From Pelargonium tetragonum (taxonomy: Eukaryota; Streptophyta; Magnoliopsida; Geraniales; Geraniaceae), in assembly GCA_036897445.1 (NCBI GenBank), contig JAYMTL010000002.1:1-64000 (forward strand): a DNA stretch of 64,000 nucleotides, in the 5' to 3' direction. The notes under the pieces were generated by a model, which did no database searches, was not told where the DNA came from, and saw only the letters and a program-made list of their open reading frames with translations. Each line of letters begins with the position of its first letter. The first letter of the stretch is position 1. Shown here piece by piece: positions 52,046 to 62,642 of this stretch. Position numbers and translations under genes: made by a program.

Positions 52046-55000
52046 CCTATATGTCAAACGACTTAGTTTTTTAGTGGGTTTACATTCCTAGTATTAAGCT
52101 TTCTGAATTTGAAGTAATAACATAACAAGCTGACGAATCCATCAAAGGAACTGGAGAGAATTCAGCGATTGTAACAGAATTGATTTGCATTAGGGATTCC
52201 TAAAGCGATTTGAAATGTTGCGGGAGCTACATATTTAGTTTAGTAGAGCCCGGTTCTATATTTCCAATTTTCTTTTTAACTAGTCAAGAATTATGAATTT
52301 TTAGAAAATTCGTAAAGTGACGTGCTTAGTCAAATACATAGAATTTGAATCTTGTTAGTTTTAGAAAGGAAACCAAAGTCTTGTAAGATAAGGACCGCGG
52401 AATCCCTTAGTATAGGTCAAAAGACCCCGCCTGTTCATAACCAAAAAGCAGAAGTCTCCTAGATATCCCTCTACTTTCTAGGAAGAGTTTTGAGTCCAAA
52501 CCCCGGACCTATTTTTACTAAGTTCCTATAATGTATAACTCCAAAATCTTCCTTGTTACACCGGATCCGTTTTACATTCTGACTTGAGTCTCCACCGATT
52601 CAAATTCTTTTTAAGAGCCCATAAATGGTTTATATTATAGCTGATAGCCCTAATTTAGAAGACAAGGGACCCCTCTATCCTAACAGGGTATATCTAATCT
52701 AATTTTTATCTAAAAATTACTAAAAAGAAGATTTTCAACTCTTTGAGTATCTCAGAATGAACTCAGCCCCCTTCGGTTTATCTGTTTTGTGAACCTATTT
52801 ACTACCTTTTGGTATATCTTTTAACTTGTATAAAACTACTATATCTGAGTTGACGGTAACCACCGGGTATTCGCTTAGAAGAAAGTAATAGGAATAAGCA
52901 TATAAGACAAAAGCAAAATCAGTTTGACTAGGCACAGTTTCTCAAGACTTTTTGAATCCGCAGGCTCTGCTTTTTACTTTTTTAGTATTTAACTTTCTAT
53001 TTATAATTATATTCCTTTGCGAGGAATCCCGTAGGCAAAGCATCTAAAGGACACGCTAAGAAAATCTAGAGTATGAAAACCCGTTAGTTAAACTCCTAAA
53101 ATTAAGAAAGAGCTGGCCTTCTAAAAAAAGTTAGTTATACTATTACAAGCCCTAACTATGTAAAATTATTCTCTTGTCCTCATCCCAAGGATACCCATAA
53201 TAAATCTTACAGATGTGTACTCCTTTAGAGCCGCTTCTCTTTGATATATAGTGAAGCCAAACATCTCTAAAATGGCGTATCTCTTACCCACGGGAGTTCC
53301 ACTTTTACTAGGACTGTTACCTTCTAATTGCAGAGACTATCTTCCTCTAACGTCATTAACCATAACAACCTCTTGCGTAAGCCCGCTATGCTAAAGTCCC
53401 GCCCTGTTAATTAATATTATTTCGCAGCCCGTGCTTATGTAGAGTCCAAGTTGCAAATAACTAAAATCTATAAAACTTGAAAGGGGCTTGTTAGCCTATT
53501 AAAGGAAAATTGAAATCTTAGGGAAGATAGTAAACTAAAAGTTATTTGAAATACGAGTAACCTAGCCGGACCCTTTTTAATTAAAGAAACTCCCTTGTAA
53601 TAAGTGGTACCATCTTATAACTTCAATAAAGAAAAAAGAATTGCCTTAGCAGAGAAAATCTTGATTTAGTTCTAATTAAAGAGGTTTGTTAGCTAAAACC
53701 CCCGAAATAATAGAGCAGATCCGCCCTTCGTAGATATACAGGGATAGGGTATCCGAGAAAAAGAAAAAACCTAGATGCCTATTTAAATTAAGAATGTAAA
53801 AATTGCTAGTAACGAGTACCAGATTTTATGCATGCAATAGGAAGTCCCAAAAGAGCTAATCCTTTATAAATATATCTAAGAAGAGTTCTAAAAAGGGAAT
53901 AGGAACTTTTTAGAAAGAGGGAGAGAATAGAATACAAAAATTCTCGGACCGCAAATTTAGACTAAGTTTCTTACCTAATAGGTAATAAAAAACGGGGATC
54001 CCATAGAAATTGAAACTCTTGGTTCTTGGTAGTGCCACAATTTTTAAGAACAAATTAATAAGGAACCCCCCGGAAAACCCTATCTATATCAATGCAAATT
54101 TAAATAAAATAGGGTGTGTCTTATCAAGCTTCTGCAAAATACTGATAGAAACTTGAATTTTATTGTAAAGAAATTGTGCTATTATTGTTCCTTGCAAAAT
54201 GGAGCTCCTGCTTTTGCGAAGGGCCAAAAATCCCTTAGATAGAAAAGAACCCTTCTATTTGCTTATAACAAACGTATTTTAGAGCTTACATGAGGGGGTG
54301 GGGGGTGTTTGGAAAGAGAAGGTTTCATTCAAAGAATAGAAAGACTTTAAGAAAAATAAGGGATACTTTGACTTTTGTTTCAAACTGAAATCTCAAACGC
54401 TGAGTTTTTCTTTTCTACTTGTACTTACTTATTTTGCAGCAAGGGACAAGCAAGCCCTCTTGTCTTATAGTCTTATTTAGTTTTATTCAGCAAGAATATG
54501 TAAATATAGAATAACATGATTATGAAAAGCCTTAATCAGAACCTTACTTGATTTTAAGAGTACGAGTAACCACATTCTTTATCTAAGCAATTCTAATACT
54601 TTATTGTAGTTACCAACTAAAAACTTCTCAAAACTCAGCCTCAGTAAGATATAAAAGTGAGGGACCCTTTAATTATAGGATAAAACCTCTCAGACTCATT
54701 CATAAACGAAACTGCTCCTTGAATTCTTGCCCTGGGAAGCCATAACTCTTTCTTAAGCCCTTCTTTTAGAAAACTCCCCGAAGTTAATCAAAGGACCCCC
54801 CCTTTTCATAAACGCTAGCTTTGCGGGAGCAAACTTAAAGGTATACAAATTTCCCTTGTGACTTACTTTTTCAAGGCTGGGGTAGCTCATTAAGTATAAA
54901 TTTTATTCCTATCTAAAAAATCCTTATTACAAAACACTAATTCTAATTAATGGGGGAATCCTTACTGCTTTTATTCCCGATTGTAAATGCTAGAGCTTTC

Positions 55001-55945
55001 GCATATCCTTAAACTAAGAAGAGTCCCTCCCTTAATATAAGATATAAGTTAAATTTTTCTGCCTGCCATCAAACTAAAGAAAAAGTAAAGGGTTAAGACT
55101 AAGTTAGATACCCAAAAACAAAGAATCTTCAAGAAAAGGGTAACAACACCTACCAGTTCTCATTAAAGAAAATCCCAAATTAATTTTCTGCTTGCTACAA
55201 TCTATTTTATTTAGATTTTTTTTCAAGCAAAAACCCGAGGGTCCTTCTATTGTCTGTCTAAAAGGCAGTATTTATCCTATTCTAGTTCTAGAGGGTAGCC
55301 GGCTTTTTAAGGCGATCCCCTGAGGAATAAAAAGAACAACTCCCTTTTTAGAGGAAAACTAATGAGAAGTGCCCGTGAGCCCTTGTATCAATAACTTCTA
55401 ATCGAAAATTCTAAAGAAACAAACTAATAGAATTCCTGTCCCCTTTACCTAGAATTGATAGGAAAAATCTTGCCTAATTCGAAAGTTTAGGTGCCCTGTA
55501 AAGTTTTTCCATTAGAGACATTTTCCTTGGGTTTTTCTAGGTTTTACTAACCCTTAGTTTTGGTATTAGCAAGCGTAAATCCATATAAGTATAAGGTCCC
55601 CAGCATTTATCCACGGGCAAGTTAAGTTTGATATCCTATATCTAAGATGTACTTTTATTATATCTCAAATCATGTTTTCTAAGGACGAGTAATCCTACAA
55701 AAGGAAGGAAATTGAAGGCGATAAAAAAAATAGATAAAACCCCCCTCTAGAATTAAATAATTAAAAAGGGATCTCTCAGACCTTTAGATTCATAGCTCGA
55801 AAGTATGCTTACATTGCTTCTAACTTAAACTTAGAATTTCAATTATTTTTTAAGTAAATAATTTCAAAAGGGGGACATCCATCAGTAAATTCGCAATCAA
55901 GAAAGAGTAACCAAATAGACAAAATAAGGAATTCCCGTTTATAGC
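52046..55945. other. Eroded non-coding sequence
   Basis: No gene is supported. TpA bias is extreme here (53041-53160: TpA/ApT 16/7). Confidence 0.62.
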
Positions 55946-55952
55946 TGACCTA

Positions 55953-55962
55953 GATTTGAACC
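55953..55962 (-). other. T-loop / B-box-like core
   Basis: The minus strand reads GGTTCAAATC with CTACGGAGTT before it, reminiscent of a tRNA variable region, and AGGTCAGC after it. The T-stem does not pair. Confidence 0.35.
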
Positions 55963-55964
55963 AA

Positions 55965-58920
55965 CTCCGTAGAAAAGGGGGCTCTTTACAATTTTGATTA
56001 TAATCCTAGCAAAGGCTTAGTGAAACCTAGAGAACCGATTAGAGTAAGAAAGTTTTATAAGTGTTTTCCTCCTTTCTGTTTTATTTGCATCCGATTAACT
56101 ATTAGAATCTTGTATTAGGAAAGTTTCTGGATTTGAGAAGGGTTTCCTTAGAGTGATTATTTTTAGAAAATCCAGGAAGCCTTAAAGAAGGGCCTTGTGA
56201 GATATGCGGGTTTAAGCATATACCCAAATTAGAAAAAAAAAAGGGCACTGTATAATATGTTATTTATTATACAGACTAGCCGCGGGTATTTGCAATTGGT
56301 TAACTACTTTATTGCTTTATTGGAAACTAAGCAGACTCTGGGGTGTTTATCCTTTTTGTGATTGAATATAGATTTCATGAGAATTCCTTTTTTTTGGATA
56401 ATTCTTTAGTTTTTAGATTTACCATTAGGCCCTACAAAGTAGAAATAAAGAAGCCCTTTTACATTCAAGGTTACTCGGTACGACTACTTTTTGATATCGG
56501 GTAATGCGTATAGGTCATACTTTTCTTCTTTCAAGGTATTCTGAGTAGAGCAGGTGGCTCCGTATTGAGTAATATAGAGATATTAATATTAAGCAGTTAC
56601 TTTAGTCTATATATTTTTTTGAGTCTACCCAGCAAGCCCTGGCGGTATTCAAAAGCGGCCTTAATTAGGGGATTTCTTATAAGAGTAAGAGGTGTTAGAC
56701 TAGAACCTTTGACATTTGAGTAGATTGGTCATGATAGTAACAGCACATTCAAGAGAATAAGTCATGAAGATTTTCAAGCCAGTATTAAAACTAAAGATAT
56801 ATAGTCTTCTCTAAAAAGCGACCAGGTTTATCCGCGTTTAACTAGTTTAAATTGCTTATTACAGGAGTCTCGGGCCCTATTAAATTAAGTACGAAGTTCA
56901 GGGGGATCCACTAACAAAGTTATTCTAGCTTTATAGGGGTGGAGAGAGCCCAAATATGTAGATGAGAGGGGACTCCCTAGTTAGAAGTAATTCCTTATAT
57001 AAGATGTTAACCTTGTTAGCTAACCTCTAGTCTTTTCTTTACTGGGAAAGGCAAAGGAGCTCCTCCCTTTACTACTTTCTTTATAGGTTCTCTTAAGCTA
57101 AGCATGTTACTTAATTTCTAGATTTATATGGGTTTAAAAATAGGGAGCTTTTAAACTGGGCAGAAACACAGAACGTCAGAAATTATCTTGTAAGTTCAAC
57201 TCCTATAGTTACTAAAAATTCTGGAAATTTTCTCATGTATATCAATACTTATTCCTTGTAGTTTACCATAAAAGTTCTGTATCTGTAATAAAGGGCCCTA
57301 TCCAATTAATATAAGCTACTAGATTTGGATAAAGTTAAGAAAACCTAAGAGATCCCTTATATAAGGAAATCCTTGGTTAGAGATTTTTAAAGAAGTTAGC
57401 ACCGTCTTACTATAACCTGATCCTAATCTGAAGTTTTCCAGCTTCTGGGTTATTCCTAACAGCAACTAAAAGAGAACAAAACGTTAGAGTATTCCTGCAG
57501 TGAAACCGGGGGAGTCCTTTAAAGAACTCCTTAGAAGAGATATGGGTTTTAGGATATTTTAAGTCCTAGTATACCTGGATCCAACCGAGCCTTATCTAGT
57601 CACAATCAGATCGGGTAGACTTTATTCTTCTTTTTATTCTTCTGTTTATATTTGTTTCTATTTTTGTGAGAGAGCCTGACAAAGGTAACAAGGATTTTGA
57701 CACTTATTAATCCGGATACTTCTCTTACATAGAATTTCGGAATTGCCCTAAATCACTTTTGTCCTTCTCAGAGGGCTCATATTAAGTAGGACTCCTTTTG
57801 AGAACCTCATAGGGTAATAAAAGTTACGGGTCTTTCCTTTTACACAATGCTGTGATAGATATACTTCATTCTCTTATTCCCAAACCGCATATGCTGATGT
57901 CTCGATTGATAAAACATTTTCAGGATTATCTTCCTTTTAAAGGGGTCCCGGGTATTCGTATACTAAGGCTTGGTAAAGGTTACACCAAGGTGACTACTTC
58001 AACATTGTAACCAACCAAATAAGTGGACAACCATATCTATAGCGGAAGCCTCAGAGGTATTTCTTAACAAAAAAGTACTTTAAGAAGGCATAAGTAAGCT
58101 AGAGGCGAAGGTGGGAGCTCCTTTTAAAAGGTATCTCGGGGATTCCTTTACCTGTTCCTGTATCCGTTTCAAAGGTAAGTCCTAACTATCTGAAAAAGGC
58201 GGGTTATTAAGAAACATTGACTCTAAAAATACAAGTCCCTAATAGACACATAAACTATAGATAGTAAGTTCGGCATTGTTTAGTTTCATCTTCAAACCTT
58301 GTTACTTTATTATTGAAAAATATTTACTTGTAATGTATAATTATAATGAAGGAGCTTTTCCAGTTCCACTTACACTTAAAGAAAGGGGATTTCTATAATA
58401 AAAAGGAGTTCTGCTTTCTTGTCCCTCACCAAACAGCTAAAAAAAGAAGAGTACCCAATAAGGACAAAGGGAAATAGATATAAGTTTTTGTAATTTTACA
58501 TCCTTACAGATTTACTGTAACTTAGGGAATGCGTCCCTTAAAACAATATGATATAGTAGTTCTTGTTCTAAATTCTTGTTATGTCTTCTTATTTTGAGAT
58601 GGGAATTTTTAACACTTTTCTACCCACTTTCACGCAAACCTACCAGTTGAGAGGACATCTAACATTTTAACTCATCTTTTTTCGTTCGTTTTAACTTTGA
58701 AATTCCTTTTAGAAAACTAACTGAGGGTCGTCTTGTTAATTAGTACAAAACAAATAGGGAGCTCCACTTAGATATGGGATTCTTGGTATTTTCTAGATAA
58801 GCTAACTTTAGCTTTTTATATTATAGAACCTTGTGGACTTGCTTCAAAATATACACATAGGAGCTCTGCTATAAATTCTTACCAATTTGTTCAAATTTAT
58901 TTACCGGAAACACCTTTAGC
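55965..58920. other. Eroded non-coding sequence
   Basis: No gene, RNA or repeat is supported. Confidence 0.6.
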
Positions 58921-59175
58921 TTAAGCTCTCTATACTTATCTATTACTACCCTTATTCCATTAATAACTAAATACTATAACTATACTATAAGTACAACAAT
59001 AGCGCTAGAATAGAGAATAGACCGTAAGATTCTAGCTGCAGGCAATTAAGAACAGGAGGAATAGACCGGCACTACTCCTAAGATTAAGATACAGGGCACT
59101 GGTCTAGCTCAGAAGAGAGTTAACAGGTACAGAGTAACAAGCAGGCTTGGGCGGGCATAAGTCAAAAGGTCAAAA
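58920..59175 (+). repeat. TA-rich tract plus basic-repeat block
   Basis: A TA-rich tract (58920-59005, with tatctattactac and ctataactatactataag) leads to RKILAAGN and then TPKIKIQGTGLAQKRVNRYR, ending RVTSRLGRA before a stop near 59160. TPKIKIQGTG parallels KTPKIGIGV at 41.7 kb. A second, similar unit begins about 300 bases downstream in the same orientation. Confidence 0.45.
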
Positions 59176-59314
59176 GAATAAGCGTTTGTGCCTCCTAGTG
59201 TAAGTTGATCTACAATTACCTATAACAAAAACGCCCCTCGTAAGGCTTCCGTTGGTAATAGTAATTATAATCTATTTACTGGACTCCTCCTGTAGTAATA
59301 CAAGAAAGAGGAAG

Positions 59315-59770
59315 ACTTTTTTTACTATCTATTCTACTAAATATAACTAAAAAATACAGTAACTATAACTTTATTTAAACTATACAAGACTTCGTAATAA
59401 GTCTAATACTACTTTCCTACTGGTAATACGTATTCTACCTTCTAGTATACTTGTTTCTAATATCTCTACTTTTCTACTACCTTACAATAAAATACCCTTA
59501 AGACTTAAGAGTAGTACAAAGATTAAGAGAAAGCTGCTAAGATTAGGATACAGATAGAGAATAAGAAACAAGCAAGTCAAGGTCAAGAAGAATTGTGTTC
59601 CTATCGTGTATGAATGTACTATCCATAATACTACAGGAGTTCCCGCACTATGCTCTGGTAAGAGGGACTATCTCCTAAAACTTATAAGGTTTCTTCTCCC
59701 TGTTAATGATAAAAGCTTACAAGAGGTAATGCAATTAACAACTAGAACACTGCTATCTATAAATAACTAA
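59315..59770 (+). repeat. TA-rich tract plus basic-repeat block with 14-mer variant
   Basis: A TA-rich tract (59315-59485, with actatctattctac) is followed by 59505-59580, reading STKIKRK in one frame and KIRIQIENKKQAS in another, and then by AGGTAATGCAATTA (59724-59737). Same order as at 31.5 kb. With the preceding copy this makes an apparent tandem pair. Confidence 0.45.
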
Positions 59771-61464
59771 TCCATTAGATTAAAGAGTAATACAGATATA
59801 CTAATAGATAATATACTTTCCTAACTAAATAGGGAATACCAGTATTACAGCTACGAGTCTAGTTAACAAGGAACAAAGTCAAATATGAAAAGAGGGATCT
59901 TTCCTACCTTTGAGTTTCCGCTTTTTAACTAATCCTTCACCTAGGAGCGCTTCAAAAAGTGTAAAGAAGAAGAGCATTTTTATAAATATAAAGGAAATTC
60001 CTGCGTCTTAGTTTTTAAAGAAAGTTTGGTAATCCAAAAATTTCATGAGAAAGTAAAGGGGTTCTTGCTTTCGAATATTGGAAGCTCGAAAGCTAGTAAT
60101 TAAGTACTATGAGGCCTTCTAAATTAAAAGGAGTGTCTAAAGTCTAGCGTATATCAAGAGTAGTGTACAGGTACGCCCCCGTCTCATAAAAATCTTACGC
60201 GAATAAACCCGTTGTTGGCTCTAACATATATAATAGATGCGTTGCGGGTTCTCAGTGCACTGCTATATAGGATATCTTATTATTGAAAATAGCTGTTTCT
60301 TAAACAAAGTGGTTTTTTAAGTATAAATTAATTCTTTAATTCTGCTCCCGAAAGTTTTGTGATGCTTTATACCCCAGGTACTTTATTGTTTTCTTTTATG
60401 ATTTATGGGAATTCTTTAGTTATTTTAACTCCTTCAGGTTTTATCTAAATGGTAACTAAAGGCCTGCTTCTTTGTTCAATATAATTTAGGTTAACAAAAT
60501 TCTGTGTAAAAGCATAACAAGACACTCTTAGAGCGGGGCGGGCAGCCTAGGCATAGTGTAATTTTAGATATTTACATGACATAGACTAGCCAAAGATAAT
60601 TTTGGACTCAGGTTTTCAAAGAAAGAGTCTTCATTTGACCTATAATTTCTTATTTATTTACTTGTTAGTTAGTTTGCTTTATATGAGCTATACTTTATAT
60701 TAGGATTATAGTAAGAGAGAGAAGCTTTATAGCAAAAAGTCAGTAAAAAGGGAGTTTAGCATGAAACAGAGGGGAAGAGAGTGCTGGTAAACCGGGAGAC
60801 TAGCACGAATTAGTTTATATCACATCAAGGCAAAAGGGTGCTTTGAATTGAACTACAAAAAAAAAAAAGAAAGGATTCTGCTGCATAGAGAAAACCTTAA
60901 TGGGTGCAAAAACTTATTATACAATATGGAAAACAAGGAAAGCTTTACTGCCAAAGAATACTTGAGGAATAGTTCTGTAAAGTAGGGTTCGGTAATTAAA
61001 CTTGTATGCCAATTATCCCAGTTTGAACTTTCTTAATATCTTATATGATATTAAGACCTCGTAATCCCTATTGGGTTTCATATAAAAGGCGTTCTCTTTC
61101 CGCTTTGTGCAAAAGTCGTTATAAAATTTATTGTTATAGGTATGTTCTACTTGAAAATATTAGAAAGATATTAGCCTACACCAGAATGTAAGCACCATCT
61201 AGTCTACTCATGTGCTAGCACGACTACTCTTGAATATATCTTGGACTCAAGCTCGTTAAGTAACAAAAACTACTGACAAACCTTTTTACTACTCGATGTT
61301 ACAAAAAAGACTTTATATACTTCTTTAGTTTAGAACTTAAAAAAATCATCAAGAATTCCTCTTTATTTACAAGATCACAGTTGTTTTAGAAAAGTTATAG
61401 CGGAAAGACCAAATTATTTTGAGCCCTTACTTAAATTAGAACTTATTTAAATAATTTAAATAGA
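59771..61464. other. Eroded non-coding sequence
   Basis: No gene is supported. A 12-base A run starts at 60857. Confidence 0.6.
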
Positions 61465-61489
61465 GTTTACTAGATAATATCTAGTAAAC
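61465..61489. repeat. 25-base near-perfect palindrome
   Basis: GTTTACTAGATA (61465-61476) and TATCTAGTAAAC (61478-61489) are perfect 12-bp inverted repeats around a single A. No other arm pair this long and this close was noticed in the window. It could be a fold-back remnant or a protein-binding palindrome. Confidence 0.8.
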
Positions 61490-61913
61490 CTGCTTAAAAA
61501 GCACTTTTTTAAACTAAAGTGTAAGTTTGCTTTAATCCGGTAAACGGGAATGCAGAATTTGTATATTTCCAGTATCCCCCACAAAAGCGGGATTGAAATG
61601 ATACTGCCTAGATTTAAGATTCGTTATAAGATCTCCACTCTGAAGTTTTAGCCCGTCCTTTTATAAAGAAATTTATGGTATATAGACGGGAGATCCCGCT
61701 ACGGTTTCAGTAAGGGAACGCAGAGTAAAGGTCCCTTATTTTCTTGTTAACTTTTCAGAGGTACTCCCTGTAGATTGTGGACAGTGAAGTTAACCATAAG
61801 TTTGGTAGAAAAAGGTTAGCTCAAAGCTTTTTAAGCTTCCTACACCTCGACCTAACCAGTTACCCGAAAAGTATAGGTCATTAAATAAAAACCTTAATTG
61901 GATTCAATTTATA

Positions 61914-61923
61914 GGTTCAAGTC
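61914..61923 (+). other. T-loop / B-box-like core
   Basis: GGTTCAAGTC with TATA before and CCAAAG after. No T-stem. Confidence 0.35.
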
Positions 61924-62628
61924 CCAAAGTTCTTTTAGTAGTTATCCGCCAATATCGACTCTTGTTTTTTGTGTTAGTTCAAAAATCGGATTTATTGGAG
62001 GGGGTCCCCAATGAAGAGTCCTTTTATTGCGTGACAGTGTAATTACCCTTTACCTCAGTGAGTTCGAAGAGTTTTTGATTAGAGTTTAGTAACAAGTTGT
62101 TAAGGTATATGAGGACGGACCCTTTCTTGGAATTTTTTGCTTTATGCTCCCTATTCTATTATAGACACGTTATTAAAAATTTTTACTGCTCTTTATTAGT
62201 GACAAGAACTTAATAGTAATCCGGAGCCCGTATCGAATAAGGAGTTTCAAAACCCGGTTTTATGAAGTTTACATATATAAATTTATCTAGAAGTCTTTAC
62301 ACAAAAAGTCTCGCCTAGCAAGGACACACTTAAATAGGTAAAGGTTGTAATCTATTTATTCACCCAATCTTCAGTATATATCATCGACTTAGTCTTCTCT
62401 ATTTTGGGATCTACAAGTGCCGTAGACGATATGAGCTAAGATCCTTATCTCAGAAAATTCCTTGCGCTCGAATGCTAAATAAATTTATAAAAACGTGTAT
62501 ACAGGGGTCAAAAAGTCTTCCTGAATTACAATTATATGTCAACGGAATTCTTTACTCTTTAGCGATATTTTAGTAGTCAAGTTCTACTAAATTTAACCAC
62601 TTTTATTGGTAAATCTGAAGCTTTGCGA

Positions 62629-62642
62629 AGGTAATGTAATTA
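62629..62642 (+). repeat. Conserved 14-mer AGGTAATGTAATTA
   Basis: Exact copy of the motif at 19408 and 51889. The flanks (GCGA before, GTAGTAGTCTG after) differ from the other copies, and no basic-repeat block is evident beside it. Confidence 0.55.

Noticed and set aside
51598-56290. AGCCGCGGGTATT shared at 51598-51610 and 56278-56290, recalling the rRNA 530 loop.
   Set aside because: Flanks are unrelated, and many 13-base matches are expected by chance within 64 kb.
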